Shown here piece after piece: positions 52,184 to 61,954 of a stretch of DNA of 64,000 nt. The position numbers and the translations under genes were made by a program. The notes beneath the pieces are model-generated. The model was given only the letters and a program-made list of their open reading frames with translations, had not been told where the DNA came from and did not search any database. The DNA is taken from assembly GCA_934352055.1 (NCBI GenBank), contig CAKRJY010000001.1, positions 558,001-622,000 on the forward strand, given 5' to 3'. The DNA is from an uncultured Lachnospiraceae bacterium (lineage in GTDB: Bacteria > Bacillota > Clostridia > Lachnospirales > Lachnospiraceae). The number at the start of each line of letters is the position of its first letter. Within the stretch, counting starts at the first letter, position 1.

Positions 52184-53143
52184 CTAGGTAAAACGATATA
52201 TTTCCCAAATCAGAAATGCACTGGCTGGTCCTAAAATCACACCCCAGATTCCATATATCTGAAGTCCCAGATAAATACAGGCAAGTACAATGAGCGGATT
52301 AGCCCCAACACTTCTTCCAATTAACTTTGGTTCTAAGTACTGGCGAAGCAGACTTGTTGCCCCTGCCAGGACCACATAATAACACCCGAGCAGTATCTTT
52401 TTCTGCAAAAACATCACCACCGCCCACGGCAAAAAAACAAGCGCAGTTCCTATAAATGGCAGAGCATCACAAATGCCGATAAACACCCCAAGCAGCACGG
52501 CATACCGGTTTCCTGTCACCAAAAGTGCAGCAATACAAATGGCTGTAATGATCAGCATAATGATCCCCTGTGCCCGCAGATAATCACCACCTGCTACCGA
52601 CAAATCTTTTGCCAGAGAAATCACCACCTGCCCAAACGTATTTTTTTGGATTTGCTCCTGCAGCAACTCATAGTCTTTGGTCATCAAAACTGTTGCCACG
52701 ACTGTCACCGCAAGCGCAACCATTCCACCAAGGGTATCCTGCATGCCGCCAAAGGGAGAAGCCACATTATCAATCAGATGATCTAACATTTTCCCGGTGT
52801 CAAATTTGCCTACTAATTTTTCATATGCCTCTCCCACGAGGCCTGATTCTTTCGCGCCCTCCCAATACAACAGTTCTTCCCGTCTTCCCCACAAATCCAG
52901 AAATTCCTGCAGCAGATACCATAACGCCAAAAGAATACCGCCTGCAATCGCCACATTGCGAAGCACACAAAGGTATGCGTGTTCTTTTTTCTTTCCGGGC
53001 ATTCTGCGAAAAAATCCTGCCAGATAATAAGCTACAAAAAAGGGAAGCACCATTGGCAGCATCCATTTCATAAATGCATATACCAGGATGGTGATTCCCA
53101 ATAATTTGATTGTATTTCGAATAAAATGATACTTTTGCTCCAT
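52184..53143 (-). CDS. ytvI: AI-2E family membrane protein, YtvI-like
   Basis: 319 residues with about seven membrane segments and the family core GDYLRAQGIIMLIITAICI, IGICDALPFIGTALVFLPWA and LRQYLEPKLIGRSVGANPL. B. subtilis YtvI is a sporulation-induced member of this (UPF0118) family whose transport function is unproven. The start is uncertain: ATG at 53143 has AGGGAAG about 14 nt upstream, and an in-frame GTG at 53158 is possible. It lies between a pseudouridine synthase and proS, all on the minus strand. Confidence 0.82.
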   Translation of the reverse strand: MEQKYHFIRNTIKLLGITILVYAFMKWMLPMVLPFFVAYYLAGFFRRMPGKKKEHAYLCVLRNVAIAGGILLALWYLLQEFLDLWGRREELLYWEGAKESGLVGEAYEKLVGKFDTGKMLDHLIDNVASPFGGMQDTLGGMVALAVTVVATVLMTKDYELLQEQIQKNTFGQVVISLAKDLSVAGGDYLRAQGIIMLIITAICIAALLVTGNRYAVLLGVFIGICDALPFIGTALVFLPWAVVMFLQKKILLGCYYVVLAGATSLLRQYLEPKLIGRSVGANPLIVLACIYLGLQIYGIWGVILGPASAFLIWEIYRFT

Positions 53144-53191
53144 GACAAAAGTATGCACTTCCCTATACCTTTTTATACACTTTTTCCAGAT

Positions 53192-53851
53192 TTATTCCGG
53201 AAAAAAGTCCTGAAACTCCGCACCTCTTGGACGAATCACAAAATTCATCCCCTCGTCACTGACCGGATGTGTAAACTGCAAACGATACGAGCAAAGACAA
53301 AGCGCATCGCCCGTGCGTGATCCACCATACTTCACATCACCGAGAATCGGTGCTGTGCGGCTTGCCAACTGCACACGGATCTGATGGAATCGTCCTGTAT
53401 TCAAATGAATATCCAGCAGACTTCGATCATCCAGGCGTTTCACCACTTCATAGGAAAGACGTGCTTTTTTGGCTCTCGGATTGTTCTCTGTCACTACCAT
53501 AGCACGATTCTTTCTGCCATCTTTCACGACGTAGTCCTCCAGAACACCGGATTCCGGAATGTTTTCTCTGGTGACAATCGCATAATAATGTTTTGCAAAT
53601 TGTCTCGCCTTTAGCTCCTTTCCAAGAATCGCTGCCGCTGCTGCATTTTTTGCAAAAACGAGTACACCCTCAACCGGCTGATCCAGGCGATGGATGATCC
53701 CCACATAATCACTCTCTCCTTTTTCCACACGGTAATTACGAATCATGCTCACCATATCCGGTTCCGTCAATTTTGCCGTCTGTGTTGCAATCCCCGCCGG
53801 CTTGTAGCACACAAGCACATCCTCATCTTCATATAAAATTTCCAGTTCCAT
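53192..53851 (-). CDS. short RluA-family pseudouridine synthase
   Basis: 219 residues without an S4 domain: LYEDEDVLVCYKPAGIATQTA, catalytic Asp in HRLDQPVEGVLVFAKN, and LNTGRFHQIRVQLASRTAPILGDVKYGG. It is shorter than the RluA protein encoded at 21877-22791, so the two are likely to modify different RNA sites. The target uridine cannot be told from sequence. It is followed by ytvI in the same direction. Confidence 0.9.
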   Translation of the reverse strand: MELEILYEDEDVLVCYKPAGIATQTAKLTEPDMVSMIRNYRVEKGESDYVGIIHRLDQPVEGVLVFAKNAAAAAILGKELKARQFAKHYYAIVTRENIPESGVLEDYVVKDGRKNRAMVVTENNPRAKKARLSYEVVKRLDDRSLLDIHLNTGRFHQIRVQLASRTAPILGDVKYGGSRTGDALCLCSYRLQFTHPVSDEGMNFVIRPRGAEFQDFFPE

Positions 53852-53899
53852 ACCTTCTCCTTCCGCACTCCGTTATATTCCCCCAACGGCAGTGCCTTT

Positions 53900-54592
53900 T
53901 TATACCTTGAACCTATATCCCACGCCCCAGATTGTCTCGATGTATTGTGGTTTATTGGTATTCAATTCTACCTTTTCACGAATCTTTTTGATATGCACAG
54001 TAACCGTGGCTATATCTCCGACCGAATCCATATCCCAGATTTCTTTAAATAATTCCTGCTTACTAAAAACATGATTTGGATGCTCCGCCAAAAAAGTCAA
54101 TAATTCAAATTCTTTTGTTGTAAACTGTGTCTCCTCACCTCTGACCCATACACGTCTTGCCGTCTTATCAATCTTAATATCACGAATTTCAAACAGATCG
54201 CTCTGTGTCTGCTGGCTGCTTCCTACCAGACGATCGTATCTTGCAAGATGTGCTTTCACACGTGCCACCAATTCACTTGGTGAGAATGGTTTTGTGATAT
54301 AGTCATCTGCCCCCAGCCCTAATCCGCGGATTTTATCGATATCTTCCTTTTTCGCAGATACCATAAGAATCGGTGTATTCTTCACCTCGCGAATCCGTTT
54401 GCAAATTTCAAAACCATCCATGTCAGGCAACATCAAATCTAACACAAAAATGTCAAAGTCTTCTTCCAAAGCCCGCTCACAGCCTTTGCTGCCGTTCTGC
54501 TCAATAACAACTTCAAAATCACTCAATTCCAGATAATCTTTTTCTAGTTCTGCAATCGCCAATTCATCTTCGATAATAAGCACTCTACTCAT
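53900..54592 (-). CDS. OmpR/PhoB family response regulator
   Basis: 230 residues. Receiver domain with acidic pocket (IIEDE), phosphoacceptor Asp52 in FVLDLMLPDMDG and Lys in SAKKEDIDKI; winged-helix DNA-binding domain from about residue 130 (TTKEFELLTFLAEHPNHVFSKQELF... VTVHIKKIREK). It pairs with the histidine kinase encoded upstream, whose gene it overlaps by 8 bases. Targets are unknown. Confidence 0.95.
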   Translation of the reverse strand: MSRVLIIEDELAIAELEKDYLELSDFEVVIEQNGSKGCERALEEDFDIFVLDLMLPDMDGFEICKRIREVKNTPILMVSAKKEDIDKIRGLGLGADDYITKPFSPSELVARVKAHLARYDRLVGSSQQTQSDLFEIRDIKIDKTARRVWVRGEETQFTTKEFELLTFLAEHPNHVFSKQELFKEIWDMDSVGDIATVTVHIKKIREKVELNTNKPQYIETIWGVGYRFKV

Positions 54593-55712
54593 TTAGCACC
54601 TCCTGATATTTTCGCAATACAAAGTACATCACTGTACCCACATTTTCCTTACTGGTCGCCCAGATTTTACCACCATGATCCTCGATAATCTTTTTCACAA
54701 TCGAAAGACCAATACCACTTCCGCCCGCTGCAGAATTGCGGGAAGCATCCGCACGATAAAATCGGTCAAAAATATATGGCAAATCTTTATTTGCAATACC
54801 ACGCCCGTTATCTTCTATCTCTACCTGGATAAAATCTCCCACGTCCTTAATGCGCATACTGATAAAAGATGGTTCTTCTGCGCGCATATATTTGATAGCA
54901 TTGCCAATGATATTATGAATCACGCGTCCTAATTGTTCCGGATCTGCAATCATAAGTATATCCTCATCTACATAATTGAAAAAGGTCAACTGCACATGCT
55001 GATTTTCCAGATCCATCTTTAATTCTTCCATACAGTCTGTAAAATAATCTTTTACACTTAGCTTACGGAAATTATAAGGGATTTTATTCGTATCAATATT
55101 GCTGTACAAAGTCAGCTCATTGATGAGTGTATTCATCTCATTTGCCTTGTTATAGATGGTCTTAAGATAGCGCTCCCGTTTCTCCGGTGTATCTGCCACA
55201 CCATCCAAAATACCCTCAGAATATCCCTTGATTGCTGTAATCGGTGTCTTTAAGTCGTGTGCAATATTGGAAATCAGCATACGATGCTCCTGCTCCGCAT
55301 CCAGCTTTTCCTGCGCATTCATCTGCAGCCGCTTGCGCATTGCCTCAAAGCTCTCGCTCAATTCACTGATCTCGTCATTCCCTTTGGTATCAATAGAAAA
55401 ATCCAGATTACCATCACGAATATTCTCTGCCGCCTTATTCAGCTGACGCAGGCGCGAAATGATGCCTCCATAAATCCATATAATCAGAATCGCTGCTGTA
55501 AAAAACAAAATCAAGATGACCGAAATCATCACATCCATCGCCGTTTGTTTGAAATCCGGCAATTGGGCGATATATTCATAACTCGCACTTGATACCTGAA
55601 TATTCAGCGTCGGCAAAATGGTATGAATGGCATAGATTCCAGCTGACGCTATAATAATCGGAACAAATGTAATGATACAAAAAGATATCACAAGTCTGGT
55701 TCGCAATTTCAT
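54585..55712 (-). CDS. HAMP-containing sensor histidine kinase
   Basis: 375 residues. Two membrane spans (about 7-27 and 62-83) flank a small extracellular loop of roughly 35 residues, followed by HAMP, the dimerisation helix with phospho-His in NIAHDLKTPITAIKGYSEG, and the ATPase domain (IIGNAIKYM, VEIEDNGRGI, GSGIGLSIVKKI). The tiny sensor loop suggests sensing within or near the membrane. The ATG at 55712 has AAGGATGG upstream. The first gene of a two-component operon, just after the metK terminator. Confidence 0.93.
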   Translation of the reverse strand: MKLRTRLVISFCIITFVPIIIASAGIYAIHTILPTLNIQVSSASYEYIAQLPDFKQTAMDVMISVILILFFTAAILIIWIYGGIISRLRQLNKAAENIRDGNLDFSIDTKGNDEISELSESFEAMRKRLQMNAQEKLDAEQEHRMLISNIAHDLKTPITAIKGYSEGILDGVADTPEKRERYLKTIYNKANEMNTLINELTLYSNIDTNKIPYNFRKLSVKDYFTDCMEELKMDLENQHVQLTFFNYVDEDILMIADPEQLGRVIHNIIGNAIKYMRAEEPSFISMRIKDVGDFIQVEIEDNGRGIANKDLPYIFDRFYRADASRNSAAGGSGIGLSIVKKIIEDHGGKIWATSKENVGTVMYFVLRKYQEVLNE

Positions 55713-55733
55713 ATATTTTCCATCCTTATTATA

Positions 55734-55770
55734 GAAAAAAGTCGTGGGATGTATATTCATCCCACGACTT
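55734..55770 (-). terminator. intrinsic terminator of metK
   Basis: Perfect 13-bp stem AAGTCGTGGGATG (55739-55751) / CATCCCACGACTT (55758-55770), 6-nt loop, T6 on the minus strand. It separates metK from the two-component operon that starts at 55712; a TATAAT-like box follows the T run at once. Confidence 0.93.
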
Positions 55771-55834
55771 CATTATATCACTTCAGCCTCTTAAATAAAG
55801 CAATCCACTAAAGTTTTATACTTTTTTTAGAATC

Positions 55835-57016
55835 CTAAAGATATTTTTTCAGTTCTTCCACCTTATTTAATGCTTCCCATGGAAGATTTAAATCATTACG
55901 TCCGAAGTGACCATAAGCAGCTGTCTGCTTGTAGATTGGTCTTCTCAAGTCTAACATCTTGATGATACCTGCTGGACGAAGATCAAAATGTTTACGAACA
56001 ATTTCAACTAACTTCTCATCCGATAACTTACCTGTACCAAATGTATCGACCATAATAGAAGTTGGCTGTGCAACACCAATCGCATAAGACAACTGGATTT
56101 CACACTTGTCTGCCAAGCCTGCTGCAACAATGTTCTTTGCAACATAACGTGCTGCATAAGCTGCAGAACGGTCAACCTTTGTACAATCCTTTCCGGAGAA
56201 AGCACCGCCGCCGTGACGAGCCATTCCACCGTATGTATCTACAATAATCTTACGTCCGGTAAGACCTGCATCACCGTGTGGTCCACCAATAACGAAACGT
56301 CCTGTTGGGTTAATAAAGAATTTTGTCTCTGCATCTACCAATTCAGCTGGAAGGATTGGGTCAAAGACATATTTCTTAATATCTTCATGAATCTGTTCCT
56401 GTGTAACATCTTCATCATGCTGTGTAGAAAGAACAACAGCCTCTAATCTCTTTGGCTGACCTGCTTCATCATACTCTACAGAAACCTGTGTCTTTCCATC
56501 TGGTCTCAAGTAAGAAAGTGTACCATCTTTACGTACCTTAGTAAGCTGAAGTGCAAGCTTATGTGCCAATGAAATTGGATATGGCATGAAGTCTTCTGTC
56601 TCATTTGTAGCGTAACCAAACATCATACCCTGGTCACCAGCTCCTGTATCCAGATCATCTGTCAAAGAACCGTCTTTTGCTTCAAGTGCCTTATCAACAC
56701 CCATAGCAATGTCAGCTGACTGCTGATCCAAAGCTACCATAACAGCACAGGAATTACCATCAATTCCCTTCTTACCATCATCATAACCAATCTCAAGAAC
56801 TGTCTTACGAACGATAGCTGGGATATCAAGCTGTGCTTTTGTTGTAATTTCTCCTGTTACTAAAACGAATCCTGTACAAGCAGCTGTCTCGCAGGCAACA
56901 CGGCTCATTGGATCCTGTTCCATACATGCATCTAAGATTGCATCTGATACAGCATCACAGACTTTATCCGGATGTCCTTCTGTAACAGATTCTGAAGTAA
57001 ATAATAATTTTTCCAT
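55835..57016 (-). CDS. metK: S-adenosylmethionine synthetase
   Basis: 393 residues. Makes SAM from Met and ATP. Motifs: FTSESVTEGHPDKVCDAVSD at the start (His in the catalytic loop), GAGDQGMMFGYATNE, and the P-loop-like GGGAFSGKDCTKVDRS. Codon use suggests high expression. A SAM-I riboswitch with terminator lies in its leader, so it should be shut off when SAM is plentiful. Confidence 0.98.
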   Translation of the reverse strand: MEKLLFTSESVTEGHPDKVCDAVSDAILDACMEQDPMSRVACETAACTGFVLVTGEITTKAQLDIPAIVRKTVLEIGYDDGKKGIDGNSCAVMVALDQQSADIAMGVDKALEAKDGSLTDDLDTGAGDQGMMFGYATNETEDFMPYPISLAHKLALQLTKVRKDGTLSYLRPDGKTQVSVEYDEAGQPKRLEAVVLSTQHDEDVTQEQIHEDIKKYVFDPILPAELVDAETKFFINPTGRFVIGGPHGDAGLTGRKIIVDTYGGMARHGGGAFSGKDCTKVDRSAAYAARYVAKNIVAAGLADKCEIQLSYAIGVAQPTSIMVDTFGTGKLSDEKLVEIVRKHFDLRPAGIIKMLDLRRPIYKQTAAYGHFGRNDLNLPWEALNKVEELKKYL

Positions 57017-57070
57017 TTTTCTTCCTTTCTATATTCCCTTCTGTACCGTTTTAATCCCTAAAAAGGCATT

Positions 57071-57213
57071 AAAAAAATCCGCATAAGCGGATTTAATTGT
57101 CTAAGATAATCAAATCCCTTATTGTTCGAGTTACTCGCTCAGGTTGGCACCTTCCATTTTACGGGGTTGCCGTGGTTTCATCGATCCTTTGTATCTCCGC
57201 CACTCTGAATAAG
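57071..57213 (-). promoter_or_regulatory. SAM-I (S-box) riboswitch with terminator, controlling metK
   Basis: The minus-strand aptamer at 57118-57213 starts CTTATTCAGAGTGGCGGAGA and includes GATGAAACCACGGCAACC, GGTGCCAACCTGAGCGAG and the closing AATAAG of P1. These are the S-box landmarks. The expression platform is the terminator AAATCCGC (57075-57082) / GCGGATTT (57087-57094) with T7. SAM binding should favour termination before metK. Confidence 0.96.
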
Positions 57214-57261
57214 AGAAAATACGATATGGAATTTTCAAATCTGTGACTTATATCAGTGATG

Positions 57262-57290
57262 ACTTTACACCGCATATGAGCATTTGTCAA
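57262..57290 (-). promoter_or_regulatory. sigma-A promoter of the metK leader
   Basis: Minus-strand -35 TTGACA (57285-57290), 17-nt spacer, -10 TAAAGT (57262-57267). The transcript would start about 40 nt before the riboswitch P1 stem. Confidence 0.8.
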
Positions 57291-57410
57291 GAAATCTGCT
57301 TATACAATTCCTGCGTTTTGTAGCCTTCCCTTAGTCGTCCTTTCGGATATGTATATACACTGCCTCATTTTTACCGTGTTTCGTATTCCCATAAAATTGT
57401 CAGAAAACTC

Positions 57411-57440
57411 TTGCCATTTATAAGATATTACATATATAAT
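57411..57440 (+). promoter_or_regulatory. candidate promoter of the HD-GYP gene
   Basis: -35 TTGCCA (57411-57416), 18-nt spacer, -10 TATAAT (57435-57440), 59 nt before the ATG. It is divergent from the metK promoter; nothing else is evident in the 57291-57410 part of the gap. Confidence 0.5.
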
Positions 57441-57499
57441 GTTTTTGTGCGTACTTATGCACAGCATTTTAAAAGCGCACATTTTCTGGGGGAACGCTT

Positions 57500-58651
57500 A
57501 TGATAAAACTTAATGTAGATCGATTAGAAACCGGCATGGTTGCAGCCCAGCCGATTGTTACAAAAAGAGGGCAGACAATTGCTCCTGCTGGGACTGTATT
57601 AACAGCACAATTGATTGCCAAATTATCTTTTTACCGCATTCAGACGGTAATGATTGACGAATCATCTCTGCCTAAGGCAGCAGACAAACAGCCTGTCGCA
57701 GCAGAAACTGTCGATACTGCTCCTGCAAAGGCTGCAGCTCCTTTGCATGAAACCTCATCACGTGAAAGTGCATCTCAGCGCCAACGCGTTCAGGTCTCAC
57801 CACAGTTTCATGCATTTCAGACAAGTTATACACGCAATATGATTTCTTTAAAAGAAGATTTTGACCATATCATAGCCGGTGACGTAGACAGTGCCTGTGC
57901 ACATCTTTTATCAGAAGCATCTTCCTTATTTGCTTCAAAGACCTCTCTAGAGCTTTTTGATATGATACACAATATGCGTTCCGTCGATGACACGATTTAT
58001 GCACATTCTTTAAATGTAGCGTTGATCTCCCGCGCGATTGGAAAGTGGCTGCAGTTATCTAAGGAAGACCTAAACACTCTGACTTTGGCAGCGCTTCTGC
58101 ACGATATTGGCAAAACGCAAATTCCACCGGAAATCTTAAACAAACAGGGGAAATTAACAGACGAAGAATTTGCTGTTATCCGTTCCCACTCGAAATTAGG
58201 ACACAAGATTTTAAAGAATACAGATTTGGACTTACGCATCAAATTGACGGCTTTGCAGCACCACGAGCGTTACGATGGTTCCGGATATCCAAGAGGCTTG
58301 GAATCGGATGAGATTGATACCTTTGCTTCCATTGTTGCCATTGCGGATGTCTATGATGCCATGACAGCCGCACGCAGTTACCGCGCACCAAAATGTGCTT
58401 TTCAGGTGATTGCCGCTTTTGAGGAAGACGGCTTCCAAAAATACAATCCAAAGGTCATCTTTACTTTCCTGCAGCGCGTTGCCTCCTGCTACAACAACAG
58501 TCGTGTACTGTTAAGTGACGGCACCGCAGGACAGGTTGTTTACCTGAACAAAAACACGCTTTCGCGACCGATTGTGGATACCGCAGATCAGGGGCTGATT
58601 GATTTATCACAATCTGCCAACAAAGACATTTTTATCAAAGCAATTCTTTAA
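57500..58651 (+). CDS. HD-GYP domain protein, probable cyclic-di-GMP phosphodiesterase
   Basis: 383 residues. An N-terminal segment (about 1-53, VDRLETGMVAAQPIVTKRGQ) of the kind preceding HD-GYP domains, an Ala/Ser-rich linker (about 55-100), and an HD-GYP domain (about 150-340) with His169, HDIGK (201-205) and HHERYDGSGYP (254-264). All signature residues are kept, so c-di-GMP or a related cyclic dinucleotide should be hydrolysed. No sensor or membrane part is present. A single-gene unit ending at a bidirectional terminator. Confidence 0.92.
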   Translation: MIKLNVDRLETGMVAAQPIVTKRGQTIAPAGTVLTAQLIAKLSFYRIQTVMIDESSLPKAADKQPVAAETVDTAPAKAAAPLHETSSRESASQRQRVQVSPQFHAFQTSYTRNMISLKEDFDHIIAGDVDSACAHLLSEASSLFASKTSLELFDMIHNMRSVDDTIYAHSLNVALISRAIGKWLQLSKEDLNTLTLAALLHDIGKTQIPPEILNKQGKLTDEEFAVIRSHSKLGHKILKNTDLDLRIKLTALQHHERYDGSGYPRGLESDEIDTFASIVAIADVYDAMTAARSYRAPKCAFQVIAAFEEDGFQKYNPKVIFTFLQRVASCYNNSRVLLSDGTAGQVVYLNKNTLSRPIVDTADQGLIDLSQSANKDIFIKAIL

Positions 58652-58668
58652 ACGATAAAGAAAACAGC

Positions 58669-58716
58669 AAAGAGACGGATACAAATGGTACCTACCATTC
58701 ATATCCGTCTCTTTTT
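58669..58716. terminator. bidirectional terminator between the HD-GYP gene and murA
   Basis: 13-bp stem AAAGAGACGGATA (58669-58681) / TATCCGTCTCTTT (58702-58714), 20-nt loop containing a further GGTA/TACC pairing, T-rich exits on both strands. It lies between convergent stops at 58651 and 58729. Confidence 0.92.
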
Positions 58717-58728
58717 ATCGTTCTTTCA

Positions 58729-60021
58729 TTAAGAAACCTGAAGAACAAATTTTTGAATTTCTTTTTCGCAATTTGTGCGCTCAATCTGTGCACCTAAGCT
58801 GCGTAACTTAATCTCAAAGTCCTCATATCCACGCTGAATGAAATGAATATCATCCACAATGGTAATACCATCTGCTGCAAGTCCGGCAATCACTAACGCT
58901 GCTCCTGCGCGCAAATCCGGTGCACTGACTCTTGCACCTGTATATTCCTTAATACCACGAATGATTGCGATATTACTCTCCACTTTGATATCGGCTCCCA
59001 TACGTGAAAGTTCATCCACATATTTGAAACGATTCTCAAAAATACTCTCTGTTACCGTACTGGTTCCTTCTGCAATACCAAGAACAACGGTCATCTGTGG
59101 CTGCATATCCGTCGGGAATCCAGGATATGGAAGTGTCGTAATCTGTGTATGCGTCAATCCCTTATTGGCAACAACGCGAACCGCATCATCAAACTCCTCT
59201 ATCATACATCCTGCTTCAACCAGCTTTGCTGATGTCGCTTCTAAGTGCTTTGGAATTACATTCTTGATCAAAACATCGCCCTTTGTCGCTGCTGCTGCAC
59301 ACATAAAGGTACCCGCTTCAATCTGATCCGGTATCACAGAATAATTGGTCTTGTGTAACTTCTCTACACCAACAACACGAATCACATCTGTACCCGCACC
59401 ACGGATATTTGCGCCCATACTATTTAAGAAGTTGGCAACATCTACAACATGTGGTTCTTTGGCTGCATTCTCAATAACCGTCTTGCCTTCTGCAAGTGCT
59501 GCTGCCATCAAGACATTGATCGTTGCGCCTACCGATACCTTATCCATATAAATATGGCTTCCTACTAAGTGCTCTGCTTTTGCAGAAATCAATCCATAAC
59601 TGATATCCACATCTGCACCTAACGCACGGAATCCTTTTACATGCAGATCAATCGGACGGCTTCCGATGACGCATCCGCCCGGTAATGCTACTTCCGCCTT
59701 TTTGTATTTACCAAGTAATGCACCCAGCAAATAATACGATGCGCGAATTTTTTTGATATATTCATAATCGACATTCAACTGTCCAATAGTCGATCCATTG
59801 ATGCGTGCTGTATGGCGGTCTACACGCTCTACCACTGCTCCAATGTCGCTCAATGCATCCAGCATGATATTGATATCGCGCACATCTGGCAGATTATCTA
59901 TGGTTACTGTCTCATCCGTCATAATGGATGCTGCAAGAATCGCGAGAGCTGCATTCTTTGCTCCTCCGATCTCTACTTCCCCTACGATCGGATTACCCCC
60001 TTTGACTACGAATTGTTCCAT
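58729..60021 (-). CDS. murA: UDP-N-acetylglucosamine 1-carboxyvinyltransferase
   Basis: 430 residues. First committed step of peptidoglycan synthesis: transfers enolpyruvyl from PEP. GGAKNAALAILAA at the start, and the active-site loop LPGGCVIGSRPIDLH with Cys117, the residue alkylated by fosfomycin, so a sensitive-type active site. EAGTFMCAAAATKGDV and the C-terminal DLRAGAALVIAGL complete the EPT fold. ATG at 60021 has GAGGTG upstream. Confidence 0.96.
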   Translation of the reverse strand: MEQFVVKGGNPIVGEVEIGGAKNAALAILAASIMTDETVTIDNLPDVRDINIMLDALSDIGAVVERVDRHTARINGSTIGQLNVDYEYIKKIRASYYLLGALLGKYKKAEVALPGGCVIGSRPIDLHVKGFRALGADVDISYGLISAKAEHLVGSHIYMDKVSVGATINVLMAAALAEGKTVIENAAKEPHVVDVANFLNSMGANIRGAGTDVIRVVGVEKLHKTNYSVIPDQIEAGTFMCAAAATKGDVLIKNVIPKHLEATSAKLVEAGCMIEEFDDAVRVVANKGLTHTQITTLPYPGFPTDMQPQMTVVLGIAEGTSTVTESIFENRFKYVDELSRMGADIKVESNIAIIRGIKEYTGARVSAPDLRAGAALVIAGLAADGITIVDDIHFIQRGYEDFEIKLRSLGAQIERTNCEKEIQKFVLQVS

Positions 60022-60182
60022 ATAACACCTCGTTATTTTTATTTCCACGGCCAACGGCCTCTTCTGTCATTTTCCCTATCAAAAGCTCGATTGTACACAA
60101 AATCCCACCATTGATAAAAGACATTATACCACATATTACATCATATGCACCAGCAAATCTTACGTCACCGTAAAAAGTCAAT

Positions 60183-61937
60183 CTATTTATCGCATATGAA
60201 CTGACTGCGATACAATTTAGCATAATATCCATTCTTCTGCAACAATTCTTTGTGATTTCCCTGTTCCAAAACCTTTCCATCCTGCATATAAAGAATCACA
60301 TCTACCTCCCGGATCGTTGACAGACGATGCGCAACGACAAATGTCGTTCTGCCTTCCATCATTTTTTGGAAAGCTTCCTGGATTTTCATCTCTGTTCTGG
60401 TATCAATCGAAGACGTTGCCTCATCCAGAATTAACATTGGCGGCAATGCCAACATCAGGCGCGCAATACAAAGAAGCTGTTTCTCACCCTGTGACAAGTT
60501 ACCATCGTCCCCTTTGATATACGTGTCGTACCCCTTTGGCAAACGTTTGATAAATTCATGTGCATGGGATGTCTTTGCTGCCTGTATCATTTGCTCCTCT
60601 GTCGCATCCGGATTTGCAAACATCAGATTTTCTCGAATCGTTCCTTCCTTTAACCAGGTCTCCTGCAAGACCATACCAAAGTTTTCACGTAAATTTGCAC
60701 GCGGAATACTGCGGATATTTACACCATCTACCGTAATGCTTCCATGCGTCGTCTCATAAAAACGCATAAGCAAATTGATCAATGTTGTCTTTCCACTTCC
60801 GGTCGGTCCAACAATGGCAATACGTTGTCCCGGTTCTACGGTCAGATTTAAGTGCTCGATCAACGGTTTTTCCGGATCATACGAAAATGCCACATCCTCA
60901 AAAACAATGCGTCCTTTTACCTCATCCAAATGCTGCGCATCGCTTTCTTCCACTTCCGGCGCATCTATGATTTCAAAAATACGTGCCGCACAGGCAATCG
61001 CATTCTGCAATTCGGTAACAACACCGGAGATTTCATTAAACGGCTTTGCATACTGACTGGCATAGCCCAAAAAACTCGTTAATCCGCCGACAGTAATACC
61101 ACCGGCGATGGCCAGTAGCGCCCCTGCAACACCGACGCCACTGTAAATCAGACTATTGACGAATCGCGTACTTGGATTTGTCAAAGATGAATAAAACGTT
61201 GCCTGAAAAGAGCTGTCCGCCAAGCGTTCATTGAGCACGTCAAATTCTTTTTTCGCTGTTTCATTGTAGGAAAAAGCAGATACAATGGCCTGATTTTCAA
61301 TCATTTCATCCGCATATGCCGTCTGTTCGCCACGATGCTTTGCCTGTAACTGAAACATCGCATACGTTCTGCCCGCCACGAATTTTGCTACCAGCAGAGA
61401 AACCGGCGTCAATACAATCACAACAAGTGCTATGGGCAGACTGACACGCACCATAAAAAAGATGGTGCCTATGATCGTAAGCACGCCCGTAAATAATTGT
61501 GTAAATCCCATCAAAAGACCATCGGAAAACACATCCGCATCCGTAGCAATACGGCTCATATAATCCCCATGGGAATGTGCATCAATATTTTTTATTGGCA
61601 TCACCAGCATCTTATTAAATGCTTTTTGGCGCATATTTTTTGTGATATCGTATGTGATATAGTTATTGATTCGGTTCATCACCCACTGAAAGAAAAAAGT
61701 CCCGACAATGACAACGACCATTTTTTCCAGAACCGTCAGAAGCGCACTCCATTGAATTGCGCCCTGACCAAGCATACAGTCAATGGCTTTTCCTGTAAGC
61801 ACAGGAATCAAAAGCGTAAAGATTACCGTAAGAACCGCACACAAAAGGCTCAGAACAATCTGCATACGATATCCCTTTAATTCCGAAAACACACGTTTTA
61901 ATACTTCGGATTGTTTGATTTCGTTTTTCGTACTCAT
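60183..61937 (-). CDS. ABC multidrug exporter half-transporter (second subunit)
   Basis: 584 residues: six membrane helices (about 20-310), then an ATPase domain with Walker A GPTGSGKTTLINLL, Q-loop, signature LSQGEKQLLCIARLML and Walker B LILDEATSSID. The extended N-terminus and the pairing with another half-transporter encoded 17 nt upstream fit heterodimeric BmrCD/LmrCD-like exporters. Substrate unknown. Confidence 0.92.
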   Translation of the reverse strand: MSTKNEIKQSEVLKRVFSELKGYRMQIVLSLLCAVLTVIFTLLIPVLTGKAIDCMLGQGAIQWSALLTVLEKMVVVIVGTFFFQWVMNRINNYITYDITKNMRQKAFNKMLVMPIKNIDAHSHGDYMSRIATDADVFSDGLLMGFTQLFTGVLTIIGTIFFMVRVSLPIALVVIVLTPVSLLVAKFVAGRTYAMFQLQAKHRGEQTAYADEMIENQAIVSAFSYNETAKKEFDVLNERLADSSFQATFYSSLTNPSTRFVNSLIYSGVGVAGALLAIAGGITVGGLTSFLGYASQYAKPFNEISGVVTELQNAIACAARIFEIIDAPEVEESDAQHLDEVKGRIVFEDVAFSYDPEKPLIEHLNLTVEPGQRIAIVGPTGSGKTTLINLLMRFYETTHGSITVDGVNIRSIPRANLRENFGMVLQETWLKEGTIRENLMFANPDATEEQMIQAAKTSHAHEFIKRLPKGYDTYIKGDDGNLSQGEKQLLCIARLMLALPPMLILDEATSSIDTRTEMKIQEAFQKMMEGRTTFVVAHRLSTIREVDVILYMQDGKVLEQGNHKELLQKNGYYAKLYRSQFICDK

Positions 61938-61954
61938 TTCGTTATTCCTTCCTC